Positions 1 through 7,255 of a stretch of DNA of 20,302 nt are shown one piece after another. The notes beneath the pieces were generated by a model that saw only the letters and a list, made by a program, of their open reading frames with translations, was not told the DNA's origin and did not search any database. The stretch comes from a bacterium. Its GTDB lineage: Bacteria > Vulcanimicrobiota > Xenobia > Xenobiales > Xenobiaceae. The DNA lies in the NCBI GenBank assembly GCA_017444165.1, contig JAFSXH010000282.1, positions 1 to 20,302 on the forward strand, given 5' to 3'. The translations under genes were made by a program, and so were the position numbers. The stretch's first letter is position 1. Every line of letters starts with the position of its first letter.

Positions 1-91
1 AAAAGTCACAACTGCTTTTCAATATCGATGTTTCTGCAGTTTGGGCCAGGTCTTCATTCTCGTTGTATTTCGCTTGGTTGGTTTCTGGAGC

Positions 92-149
92 GTCAGCTTT
101 TTTCGGGGTTGCTTGCTTTGCTCGCAGGGACTAGGCCGAAAAAACTGAC
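92..149. repeat. Long imperfect inverted repeat (hairpin)
   Basis: The left arm is 92-106 (GTCAG, a single bulged C, then six T and CGG). The right arm is 136-149 (CCG, six A, CTGAC). They pair over 14 bp with one bulge around a 29-base loop. In plus orientation the T run lies in the left arm and the A run in the right arm, the reverse of an ordinary terminator. The last two bases of the right arm overlap the left arm of a second hairpin at 148-167, so the two structures would exclude each other. Function unknown. Confidence 0.5.
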
Positions 150-167
150 TGTCTCCTCTACGACAGT
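139..167 (-). terminator. Possible leftward Rho-independent terminator
   Basis: ACTGTC at 148-153 and GACAGT at 162-167 form a 6-bp stem with an 8-base loop. Read on the minus strand, the stem is followed after three bases by six T (139-144 complement), as in an intrinsic terminator. No leftward gene of reasonable size lies immediately to its right, so it would serve an unseen short transcript or be fortuitous. The short stem keeps confidence low. Confidence 0.25.
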
Positions 168-245
168 TTGTACAGTTATGGTTTAAGTTTATTTTGGTTG
201 TAAATTGTTGTTGTAAGTCTTGTATGTTGTGGTTAATTAATTCTA

Positions 246-277
246 ATTACGAATTACGCATTATGACTTACGAATTA
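246..277. repeat. Degenerate heptamer tandem repeat
   Basis: Four consecutive 7-base units, ATTACGA, ATTACGC, ATTATGA and CTTACGA, are followed by a partial ATTA. Such heptamer tracts are known in intergenic regions of filamentous cyanobacteria and in some Bacteroidetes. Here it lies about 155 bases upstream of the ATPase start. Translated in one frame it gives the NYEL-type peptide often seen in spurious gene predictions, so the short open frame across it (194-385) is not treated as a gene. Confidence 0.6.
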
Positions 278-433
278 AAAAAGTCGGTTCAGCGCAAGGG
301 ATCAAATTTCGTCTGGGACTGTACGTTGTGTTCGAAACTAAATAGAAAATTCGGCAGGGAAAGATTTCTTTTTTGTTGTAAATAGGCGCAGATACTTACA
401 TCTTTTAAGAGTTTTGTACTGGTTGGAGGAACT

Positions 434-3400
434 ATGGTAACTATAGGCACTCAGTCTTTGAGTCAGTTAGTGAAGGTCAATATCACGCAGCAAAAGGTAG
501 CGTTAGAACTTCATAAGGCTGTTTACGATAAGAGCAGTGACGCTTATCTGTGTGAAAAGTTTAGTCCTCTCTCCACTCAGTTGGATGCCTTGAGAGTTGT
601 TTTGGATGATATGCACTTGGCTGGTTCCTTACTTTGGGTAGGAACTTATGGTGTAGGTAAGACGACACTCATGTTGCTTTTGGGGCGGCTGTTCTCAGTC
701 GAAGTTCCTTCTGATGAGTTTAACGGACTTCTTAAAAGTATAAACGATGTCTCTATAGTTAAGTCGATCACTCAGTTGCGTTCCAGTGAACACAAGTATT
801 TAGTAGTTGCTCCTGAGTTTGCCGAAGATGTAAGTTTTAAAGACGCAATGAGAGACAGTTTGAAGCAAGTTGTCTCAGCACGTGGGGTTGGTGTCAATAT
901 AGATTCTAATGCATCTTTAGAGGATAACTGTCGAGAGATAATTGAGGCTTTAAGGGTTGCTGGTGATTTTGGCGGATTGATGATTTTGGGGGATGGCATT
1001 GATGAAGTCGTTAAGGAATCGTTGAAAAATTCTGACTCCGCCCAAACTCAAGATCTTAAAAATTTCTGTGAATTTTGTCGCAGTAGCAAGTTGCCCATTG
1101 TTTTTGTCTCTTGTATTGATCGCGATCTCAGCCTCTTTTCCTTAGAAGATGAAACAAAACTGGTTAATATTTTCCAAAATCTGCAATCTGTATCTTTGGT
1201 TGGACGCGGGGGAGAGTGGGAAGAATTAGTCAGTTCTAAGTTTATAAGTCACGTTGAGGGAGAGCTTTGGGAGGCCCTTAAGGAGTACAAAGATGTTCGC
1301 AGTGTCTCCGAAGAACTGACGAAGTTTAATCTTTATAAAGGCAGCTCTGATAGGTGGATCAACAATACGGTTATGTTGGGAGCCTATCCTATACATCCAG
1401 CAGTTCTCTTTGCTCTGCCCAGAGTGTCTGCTTTGATGTCGGGCAATAATAGGACTGTCATTAACTTTTTCACCGATTCAGTTCCTGGTGGATTACCCTA
1501 CTTTTTGCGCAATTTTGCTATAGCTCAGAATAATGGTCGTCTCCATCTTTACACTATAGATTCGCTCTTCACTTACTTTGAGAAAGTCTTCACCTCTGAG
1601 CCTCAAAACGCGGATCATGTCAAGACTTTGAATAAATCTATAGTTATAGCTGGAGATATTCCTCAAGCCAGGCGAATCTTGCGCATAGTTCTTTTAATTC
1701 AGTTGATAGGCCATGAGAGTTTTCTAAGTACGAAAGATATTATTCTTTGGGCTATGCACTTGGGGCCTAGAGAGTTGCGTGTAGCTACTCAGAGTCTTGA
1801 ACAGCTGAAAGCCAAGGGAGCACTCTCTTACAATGAATCTACAGGTGAATATCTTTTGCCTATAGAGCGCAAAAAGTTATCTTTGGATGAGATTGTATCT
1901 CGCACTAGCAATAGAGTGCGCTCTCAACTTGATGTGGCCTCTTCGATCAGTTCTCGTCTTCCTTTTACCCGTATTAATGCTGATAATTTTAACAAAGAGT
2001 ATTTTACAGATCGCTATGCTAGCACCAATGTTGTTATGGCCTCTAGCGTTACCGATTGGTCGGCTTTTAGAAATAAAGTTTTAGAGGATTTCCAAAAGGT
2101 TCGTCCCTATCACGGTGATTTGAAGTTGATCTTTGTGGTGAGTGAGAATGATGATGAGCTTGAGAACTTCAACAAAGCCATTGAAGAAGGGATCTTAGAT
2201 AGCCCGCGCCTCGTTTTTGTCTTTCCTAAGAAGTCTGCTCCCATCTCTAAAAAAGCACTCTCAGTATTAGCCTTGGAGAAGATCTGTGCTAGTGAGTTGC
2301 CTTTCTGTGATCCTAATTCTACTGAACATTCCAAAGCTGAGGAGCGTTTGCAGGGCGAAAAAGAGGCTTTAGATGAGGCTTTGTCCGCTATTTTGGACCT
2401 ATCTAAAAACAATATTCGCTATAATGGCAGGAGTTTACAAGTTTCCTCTGCTCAGGATGTTGAGGATCTGATCAATGAAGGTATAGCCGAATTAATAGGT
2501 GAGCCTCTCTCTTTGAGTGATCGAGATCTTTTGAAGGTAAAAGAGAAGAATAGTGCTCGTAAATTTAGATCTAATCTAGTTACCTATATGCTCAATTGCT
2601 TCGGTGATTTGGCCATAAGAATTAAAGATGAAAAGGTTATTGAGCTTTTGTATTCTGCGCTGATTGAGCCAGGCTTTTTAGAAGAGAAAGAAGCTGAAGA
2701 GGGCTGGCGCAGGTTCTCGATTTTGAAAGAGATACCTAGCACTAAAGCGGGAATAGCTTACGAGTATATATGCTCTCAATTAGTCGGTAAAGCTGGAACG
2801 GTCTCTGTTGTGGAAGCTTCAAAGTTGGTTAATAGCCTTTCGCGCTCTCCTTATGGATTGACTCCAGCAATGATAGAAGTATTGCTCTCATTAGCTTTTT
2901 GGCAGTACAGTGGTTGTTTAAGTATCGGCAGACAATCTTTGCAGTCCATTATTGAGGGTAAAGCCGATATTTCTAAAAAGATAGCTCCTACAGCTCAGGT
3001 CATATACAATTTAGTTAGCGATCCAGAGGATTGGCAGTTTATCTTCTGTGACTGTTCAGAGAGTGAATATAAGTTCCTGAAAGATACAGGTAAGCTTTTA
3101 GGTACTGAATTTTCTGAAGATGAGTTGTTCGTTTGGAGTGTTTGCGGCAACTCTCTGAGAGATTTCTATGAAAATTTACCTCCGGCGGCTAGAGTAGTTA
3201 GGGCTTCTGGCAATGAATTATCTGAAAGTTTGAGAGCCAAACTGGAAGAGATAAGATTTGCAGAATATATCGATTTTAAAGATTTTTATAAACGTGTTCT
3301 TCCTTCAGTTTTGAAGATTGATATAGGAAAGAGCTTTGAAGATAATTTAGAGCCACTGATGGAAGCGATGCAAACTGCCATTGAAGGTCTCTCTGGATTA

Positions 3401-4507
3401 GTTGAAGGTCGTTTCAAGTGTCTTTGCGCCGCTTTTAAAGATATTTTTGCTTCCGATAGCGATGGTAAAGATTGGTACACGTGTGCTGTTGAATGGTCAC
3501 AAAATGTCAGTGATGATTCTGGAAAGTGGCGTGGAGAGTTTGCCGCTTTAAATAGTTTGAAAGATTGTCACAGTGAGAGAGAGGCTGTTGATACTCTCTT
3601 AGAAAATCTCGGTTACGAAGATTTAGAACATTGGCCTATAGACTATTCTGCAGAGATCATTGAGCGTTTCAAAGTTATGCGCCGAGACGTTCAGTGGGGT
3701 AGGTATAGGGGTTCTTGTGTTCTTGAATCTAAAGAGATGGTCGCTTTAGGAATTTTACAAGCAGTATTGGAGGAGTTCAGTTCTTATGATCTGGAAAATT
3801 TTCTGAGCTCCGAACTAGAGTGGGCGAGTTGGCCAGAATTTGTGGCCGATTCCAAGAAGGACACTGATGAAGTTATTGATGAGGGTGACTTAGCCCAGTG
3901 GACTTATGATGGCTTTGTCTCTGAAGTTGTCAGCCAGTATTTAAATAAGTCCGTTGAAGAAGTGTCGACCGATTCAGTTTCTGTGAAGTCGAGAGCCTAC
4001 TATTCCAATATGGATGAAGATGACTTCAATTATGTGGCCGAGGTTTATATTCCCGATATAGTAGAGAAAGCTCCTGAAGTTACTGAGAAATCTAAGTCTG
4101 TCGAAGAGGCCGAGGTAAAAGAAAAGTCTGAGTCAGTCAAAGAGGCTGAGGTAAAAGAAAAGGCTGAGGCTGTCAAAGAGGTTGAAGTCGAAGAGAAGGC
4201 CGAGGCTGTCAAAGAGGTCAAGATCGAAGAGAAGGCTGAGGCTGATAAAGAGGTCGAGGCCGAAGGGAAGGCTGAGGCTGTCAAAGAGGTTGAAGTCGAA
4301 GAGAAGGCCGAGGCTACCAAAGAGGTCAAGATCGAAGAGAAGGCTGAGGCTGATAAAGAGGTCGAGGTCGAAGGGAAGGCTGAGACCGTTGAAGAGGCTG
4401 ATGAGAACAAAACTAAGAGTTTGGAAGAACTTAGTGCGGAGAGTGAGTTGATCAAGTCTGGTGAATTGGAATTTGATCTTGATGAATCGGCTCTACAATG
4501 GTTGTAA
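434..4507 (+). CDS. Large P-loop ATPase, BrxC/PglY/DUF6079-like, with repeat tail
   Basis: This is a 1357-residue protein starting at ATG with GGAGG four bases upstream. It has a Walker A motif GTYGVGKTT at residues 70-78, a Walker B-like LMILGDGIDE at 182-191 and a sensor-like strand PIVFVSCIDRD at 221-231. Further on are a stretch around YPIHPAVLFALPRVS and a late SPYGLTPAMIEVLL block. To my reading these match the layout of the large ATPases BrxC, PglY and DUF6079, which act in or beside phage-defence systems. The middle is helical and I cannot assign it. Residues 1217-1324 are a 12-residue tandem repeat rich in Lys and Glu, followed by an acidic end. No transmembrane segment or signal peptide is visible. 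The gene leads a tight + strand block with two FtsA-like genes and a zinc-ribbon gene. I see no methylase, PglZ phosphatase or BrxL gene nearby, so this is not a standard BREX locus. The P-loop ATPase call is firm; the family call is tentative. Confidence 0.8.
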   Translation: MVTIGTQSLSQLVKVNITQQKVALELHKAVYDKSSDAYLCEKFSPLSTQLDALRVVLDDMHLAGSLLWVGTYGVGKTTLMLLLGRLFSVEVPSDEFNGLLKSINDVSIVKSITQLRSSEHKYLVVAPEFAEDVSFKDAMRDSLKQVVSARGVGVNIDSNASLEDNCREIIEALRVAGDFGGLMILGDGIDEVVKESLKNSDSAQTQDLKNFCEFCRSSKLPIVFVSCIDRDLSLFSLEDETKLVNIFQNLQSVSLVGRGGEWEELVSSKFISHVEGELWEALKEYKDVRSVSEELTKFNLYKGSSDRWINNTVMLGAYPIHPAVLFALPRVSALMSGNNRTVINFFTDSVPGGLPYFLRNFAIAQNNGRLHLYTIDSLFTYFEKVFTSEPQNADHVKTLNKSIVIAGDIPQARRILRIVLLIQLIGHESFLSTKDIILWAMHLGPRELRVATQSLEQLKAKGALSYNESTGEYLLPIERKKLSLDEIVSRTSNRVRSQLDVASSISSRLPFTRINADNFNKEYFTDRYASTNVVMASSVTDWSAFRNKVLEDFQKVRPYHGDLKLIFVVSENDDELENFNKAIEEGILDSPRLVFVFPKKSAPISKKALSVLALEKICASELPFCDPNSTEHSKAEERLQGEKEALDEALSAILDLSKNNIRYNGRSLQVSSAQDVEDLINEGIAELIGEPLSLSDRDLLKVKEKNSARKFRSNLVTYMLNCFGDLAIRIKDEKVIELLYSALIEPGFLEEKEAEEGWRRFSILKEIPSTKAGIAYEYICSQLVGKAGTVSVVEASKLVNSLSRSPYGLTPAMIEVLLSLAFWQYSGCLSIGRQSLQSIIEGKADISKKIAPTAQVIYNLVSDPEDWQFIFCDCSESEYKFLKDTGKLLGTEFSEDELFVWSVCGNSLRDFYENLPPAARVVRASGNELSESLRAKLEEIRFAEYIDFKDFYKRVLPSVLKIDIGKSFEDNLEPLMEAMQTAIEGLSGLVEGRFKCLCAAFKDIFASDSDGKDWYTCAVEWSQNVSDDSGKWRGEFAALNSLKDCHSEREAVDTLLENLGYEDLEHWPIDYSAEIIERFKVMRRDVQWGRYRGSCVLESKEMVALGILQAVLEEFSSYDLENFLSSELEWASWPEFVADSKKDTDEVIDEGDLAQWTYDGFVSEVVSQYLNKSVEEVSTDSVSVKSRAYYSNMDEDDFNYVAEVYIPDIVEKAPEVTEKSKSVEEAEVKEKSESVKEAEVKEKAEAVKEVEVEEKAEAVKEVKIEEKAEADKEVEAEGKAEAVKEVEVEEKAEATKEVKIEEKAEADKEVEVEGKAETVEEADENKTKSLEELSAESELIKSGELEFDLDESALQWL
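4082..4405 (+). repeat. 36-bp tandem repeat inside the ATPase gene, with a 108-bp duplication
   Basis: Nine 12-codon units encode variants of EEKAEAVKEVEV (residues 1217-1324). Within them, 4181-4288 and 4289-4396 are near-identical 108-bp blocks of three units, differing at seven positions by my count, which indicates recent duplication. The product should be a long charged helix or a disordered spacer. The low-complexity open frames seen in other frames here, including a long antisense one at 4045-4749, are shadows of the repeat. Confidence 0.9.
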
Positions 4508-4531
4508 GTGGTATGTTTCATTTGTAGATAG

Positions 4532-5707
4532 GTGGTGGGTAAATTGGCTGAGATTATTACCGCTTTAGATATTGGAGCTAGCAAGATAGTAGCTTTAACA
4601 GCTAAGTTCTCTAGAGGTGGAGAAGCCAGATTAGAGGTACTTACTGAGTATGTAGGCAAGTGTGAGGGGATCTCTAATGGTTGTATTATGGATTTGAATA
4701 GGGTGTCGGATTCAATTAAACGAGCTGTAGGCAGTTTAGGGTTGAACAATTTATCTGCTAGTAATTTTATAATTGGTCTTTCTGGTAAAGATGTCGGCAG
4801 TTCTGTTTATAATGAAGATGAGATTGATATTGCTGGGAAGGCCATAACTAAGGAGCATATAGAGGAAATAAATAGAGTTGCGGGAGCGGTCAGTATTCCC
4901 TCGATGGGAATGGAGATAAAAAAGGTTCGCAGAAGTTATTATGTTGATGGGAGGAGGGGTATTTTGGAACCTCCTATCGGTATTATTGCTAATAAATTGG
5001 GAGCGGAGTTTTATGCCGCCTATGCTTCAGTGGCCTATATGCGCAATATGAGTAGGGTTCTGGAGTATGCTGGTGTAAATGTTGCTGAGCATTGTTCTTT
5101 TGTCCCTTCTTCTATGGCTTCGGCTTTAGCTGTTTTGGGCGAAGAAGAGAAGACTAGAGATGTTGCTGTTGTCGATATGGGCCACGGTACTCTGGATTTG
5201 GCTGTTTACTCTGGCGGTCAAATAGTTTATAGCAATGTATTGGATCAAGGGGGACGAGAGCTTTTAAAGAGTTTGACGAGTCATTTTAATATCACTGAAC
5301 GTTCGGCTTACAAGTTGTTATTTGAAAATGGTATGGCTGGTCGAGAGTATTTGAATGGCAGAGGTGATGAAATTTTAGAGGCAGAATTCTCCTTTAAGGA
5401 TAGGAGAGCTCAGATAACTTTAGGAGAATTCATAGGTGTTTTAGAGGAAAAGATAGACGAGTTTTTATTGTGGATTAAAAAGCAATTAAAAGATGTCAAA
5501 GATAGATTGAAGGTTAGCGTCTCTGGTTTGGTGATAACTGGAGGATTATCCATGTTGCGTAAGTTGTCACAGAAGACTAAAAGATTTCTTTCTATCAGCG
5601 ATCCTCATGTTGTGGCTCCGTGTCCTTTGCGCGGTTTAAGTGAGGGGATGGTTCATCCTATCTTTTCAACGTCTGTAGGTTTGTTAATTTGTGGCATAGA
5701 GGGCTAG
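4532..5707 (+). CDS. FtsA-like actin-fold protein, paralogue 1
   Basis: This 391-residue protein has the FtsA arrangement: phosphate-1 motif ALDIGASK at 11-18, a 1C-type subdomain with YYVDGRRGILEPPIG at 136-150, phosphate-2 motif VVDMGHGTLD at 213-222, and a late adenosine-motif-like ITGGLSML. FtsA tethers FtsZ to the membrane in division. In typical FtsA the phosphate-2 loop reads GGG; here the middle residue is His. The protein ends soon after the last core strand (ICGIEG) and lacks the C-terminal amphipathic helix of FtsA. It begins 24 bases after the ATPase stop and ends one base before its paralogue. Start choice is open: GTG 4532 or 4535, or TTG 4544. The TTG follows a GGTGG-rich stretch and would give an N-terminus matching paralogue 2. 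Whether it works in division or with the ATPase cannot be told from sequence. Confidence 0.8.
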   Translation: MVGKLAEIITALDIGASKIVALTAKFSRGGEARLEVLTEYVGKCEGISNGCIMDLNRVSDSIKRAVGSLGLNNLSASNFIIGLSGKDVGSSVYNEDEIDIAGKAITKEHIEEINRVAGAVSIPSMGMEIKKVRRSYYVDGRRGILEPPIGIIANKLGAEFYAAYASVAYMRNMSRVLEYAGVNVAEHCSFVPSSMASALAVLGEEEKTRDVAVVDMGHGTLDLAVYSGGQIVYSNVLDQGGRELLKSLTSHFNITERSAYKLLFENGMAGREYLNGRGDEILEAEFSFKDRRAQITLGEFIGVLEEKIDEFLLWIKKQLKDVKDRLKVSVSGLVITGGLSMLRKLSQKTKRFLSISDPHVVAPCPLRGLSEGMVHPIFSTSVGLLICGIEG

Positions 5708-5708
5708 T

Positions 5709-6968
5709 ATGGCAAAAAGTGAAACCATAGCAGCTTTGGATATTGGTACTAGTAAGGTAGCTTGTGCTTTCGCTGAATTTTATAGGGAGGGTGATGTTCG
5801 GATCGAGGTCAAGGCGCACAGTGAGATCGACTGCAGAGAGATTAATGGAGCTGGTATCAATTTCCTCGCTTTAGGTGATGTGGTAGAAGAACTCTTTGAT
5901 CGCATGGAAAAAGATCAGCAAATGGAAAATGTTGTTGTCGGTCTTTCCAGCGAGTATGTTGGATGTTCTTTGTATCGTGAACATAAGATAGCTATTGGTG
6001 GCAGTGATATAGAGCAAGAGCACATAGATTGCGTACTAAAAGCTGCTAAGAGTATTGAGTGTCCAGAGAACAGAGAGATTATTAAAATTGTTCCTCGCAC
6101 TTATTCTGTGGATAACAATTTGGATATTGTCAATCCGTTAGGCATGTTTGCTTACGGTTTGGGGGTTGGGGCTTATTATTGTTTTGGAGCTACCACTTAT
6201 ATAGAAAACATGAAACAGATGCTCAGAAATGCGGGGCTGTCTGTTGATGCGGATAAGGGTAAGTTTTTAATTTTTCCTTCCTCTATGGCTTCGGCTGTGG
6301 CTGTTTTAGGAGCTGAAGAAAAAGAGAGAGAAGTTGCTGTGGTCGATATCGGTCACGGAAATTTGGATTTGGCTATATATAGTGGACAGCAGATTATTTA
6401 TAGCAATGTATTGGGTTGTGGTGGTTTAAACCTTATCAATGATATAGCTAGACAATTTAATGTGAGTGAAGATTCGGCTAACAATCTACTCCTCCAGGAA
6501 GGTTTGGCTGGTGTAGATTGTTTAGAAGATGAAGACAGGTATAAGGCTCTGGCGGCAGAGTTAGTTTATGGTAAAAGTACTGAGATTATCAAAGAAGAGC
6601 TGGTTCGAACTATAGAGGCTCGTTTAGACGAATTTCTCAAATGGATCGAAGATCAGTTTGAGCATGTTTACCAAAACTTTGGAGTTAGAGTAGCCAGTAT
6701 GGTTCTGACTGGTGGGGTGGCTCAATTGCCTAAGATAGAAGTTAAGTTTAACGAGGTACTTAAATTGCCTGTTCGTATAGGTAAACCTTGTTCTCTGTCT
6801 AAGTTGCCTGTGGGGTTAGACAAGGTGACTTCTTCTACGGTGACAGGTCTATTGACTTGTGGTATAGATGAGCTGTCTTTTTGTAAGAATGCCAAGAAGT
6901 CAACTACGAAGTTGTCCTGGTTTTGGGATCTACTTTATAAGATATTTCCTTCTTTGCCTAAGGTGTAA
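5709..6968 (+). CDS. FtsA-like actin-fold protein, paralogue 2, with C-terminal amphipathic helix
   Basis: This 419-residue protein is a clear paralogue of the preceding one. It has phosphate-1 ALDIGTSK at 9-16, a 1C-like region with TYSVDNNLDIVNPLGM at 131-146, phosphate-2 VVDIGHGNLD at 211-220, and LTGGVAQLP near residue 335. The block around SSMASAVAVLGAEEK is nearly identical in the two proteins, and both carry His in the phosphate-2 loop, so the change preceded the duplication or is selected. Unlike paralogue 1, it has an extra C-terminal stretch ending in LSWFWDLLYKIFPSLPKV. This aromatic and basic helix resembles the membrane-targeting sequence of FtsA. The start is ATG, one base after the upstream stop, with AGAGGG inside the upstream gene as binding site. 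The pair may form a heteromeric filament anchored through this subunit (inference). Confidence 0.85.
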   Translation: MAKSETIAALDIGTSKVACAFAEFYREGDVRIEVKAHSEIDCREINGAGINFLALGDVVEELFDRMEKDQQMENVVVGLSSEYVGCSLYREHKIAIGGSDIEQEHIDCVLKAAKSIECPENREIIKIVPRTYSVDNNLDIVNPLGMFAYGLGVGAYYCFGATTYIENMKQMLRNAGLSVDADKGKFLIFPSSMASAVAVLGAEEKEREVAVVDIGHGNLDLAIYSGQQIIYSNVLGCGGLNLINDIARQFNVSEDSANNLLLQEGLAGVDCLEDEDRYKALAAELVYGKSTEIIKEELVRTIEARLDEFLKWIEDQFEHVYQNFGVRVASMVLTGGVAQLPKIEVKFNEVLKLPVRIGKPCSLSKLPVGLDKVTSSTVTGLLTCGIDELSFCKNAKKSTTKLSWFWDLLYKIFPSLPKV

Positions 6969-6972
6969 AATT

Positions 6973-7134
6973 ATGCAGTGTCCTTTTTGTAAGAAAGAAG
7001 ATACTAAGGTAGTCGATTCTCGCACTTCTGAAGAGGGAAGAGTTGTGCGTCGTCGTCGAGAGTGTAAAAATTGTGGTAAACGTTTTACTACTTATGAAAG
7101 GTGCGAAGGAGTATATAGGACACCTAAAAGATAA
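6973..7134 (+). CDS. nrdR: NrdR-type zinc ribbon only (short NrdR, no ATP-cone)
   Basis: The 53 residues match the N-terminal half of NrdR, the repressor of ribonucleotide reductase genes. They include CPFC at 3-6, the conserved KVVDSR stretch, RRRREC, then CKNCGKRFTTYER. The four cysteines of the zinc ribbon are all present. Full NrdR is about 150 residues and continues into an ATP-cone that senses dATP/ATP; here a TAA follows shortly after YER. The same frame stays open past that stop to 7278, but I see no ATP-cone residues in it or in the other frames. The gene starts four bases after the second FtsA-like gene, with AAGGTG about eight bases upstream of the ATG, so it looks translated as part of that block. 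It could be a functional mini-protein, a DNA-binding partner for the block, or a remnant. Confidence 0.75.
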   Translation: MQCPFCKKEDTKVVDSRTSEEGRVVRRRRECKNCGKRFTTYERCEGVYRTPKR

Positions 7135-7230
7135 AAATTAAATTTGTTGAGACACGAGGAAACTTTCGTTGCTAGGGTTGCGCAAGTGGTTTTAGTAATG
7201 TCAAAGCGTGTCATAGAGATAGGAACTAAA

Positions 7231-7251
7231 ATATCTGCAATAAGGAGATAT
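7231..7251 (+). promoter_or_regulatory. Hairpin overlapping the ribosome binding site of the PNP gene
   Basis: ATATCT at 7231-7236 and AGATAT at 7246-7251 are perfect inverted repeats with a 9-base loop. The ribosome binding site AAGGAG (7242-7247) lies across the loop and right arm, and the upstream in-frame ATG at 7250 is inside the arm. The stem is short and A+T-rich. It could modulate initiation, or simply be chance. Confidence 0.3.
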
Positions 7252-7255
7252 GTTT

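Larger units (their letters stand above)
1..433. other. Upstream region without a convincing gene
   Basis: I find no gene I can support here. Between 1 and about 130 all three plus-strand frames are open, so an open frame ending at the TAA 184-186 is not evidence of coding, and no product was recognised. On the minus strand, two adjacent frames across the T run at 98-103 read like a hydrophilic protein but neither has a start codon. From about 186 to 433 the sequence is A+T-rich. It holds a heptamer repeat at 246-277 and the ribosome binding site GGAGG at 425-429 for the next gene. The left part carries hairpins, listed separately. The promoter of the 434 gene should lie here, but I see no clear -35/-10 pair. 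Confidence 0.6.

Noticed and set aside
194..385. 63-codon open frame on the plus strand
   Set aside because: It begins with TTG, has no ribosome binding site, is rich in Cys/Lys by base composition, and its middle is the translation of the heptamer repeat.
434..4507. Complete BREX locus
   Set aside because: Only a BrxC/PglY-like ATPase is seen. No PglX methylase, PglZ phosphatase, BrxA, BrxB or BrxL gene is in the window, and the left flank is unknown.
4045..4749. 234-codon antisense open frame
   Set aside because: It is a Ser/Thr/Ala low-complexity shadow of the 36-bp repeat and runs into the FtsA-like gene. The plus-strand frame has clear protein homology on both sides.
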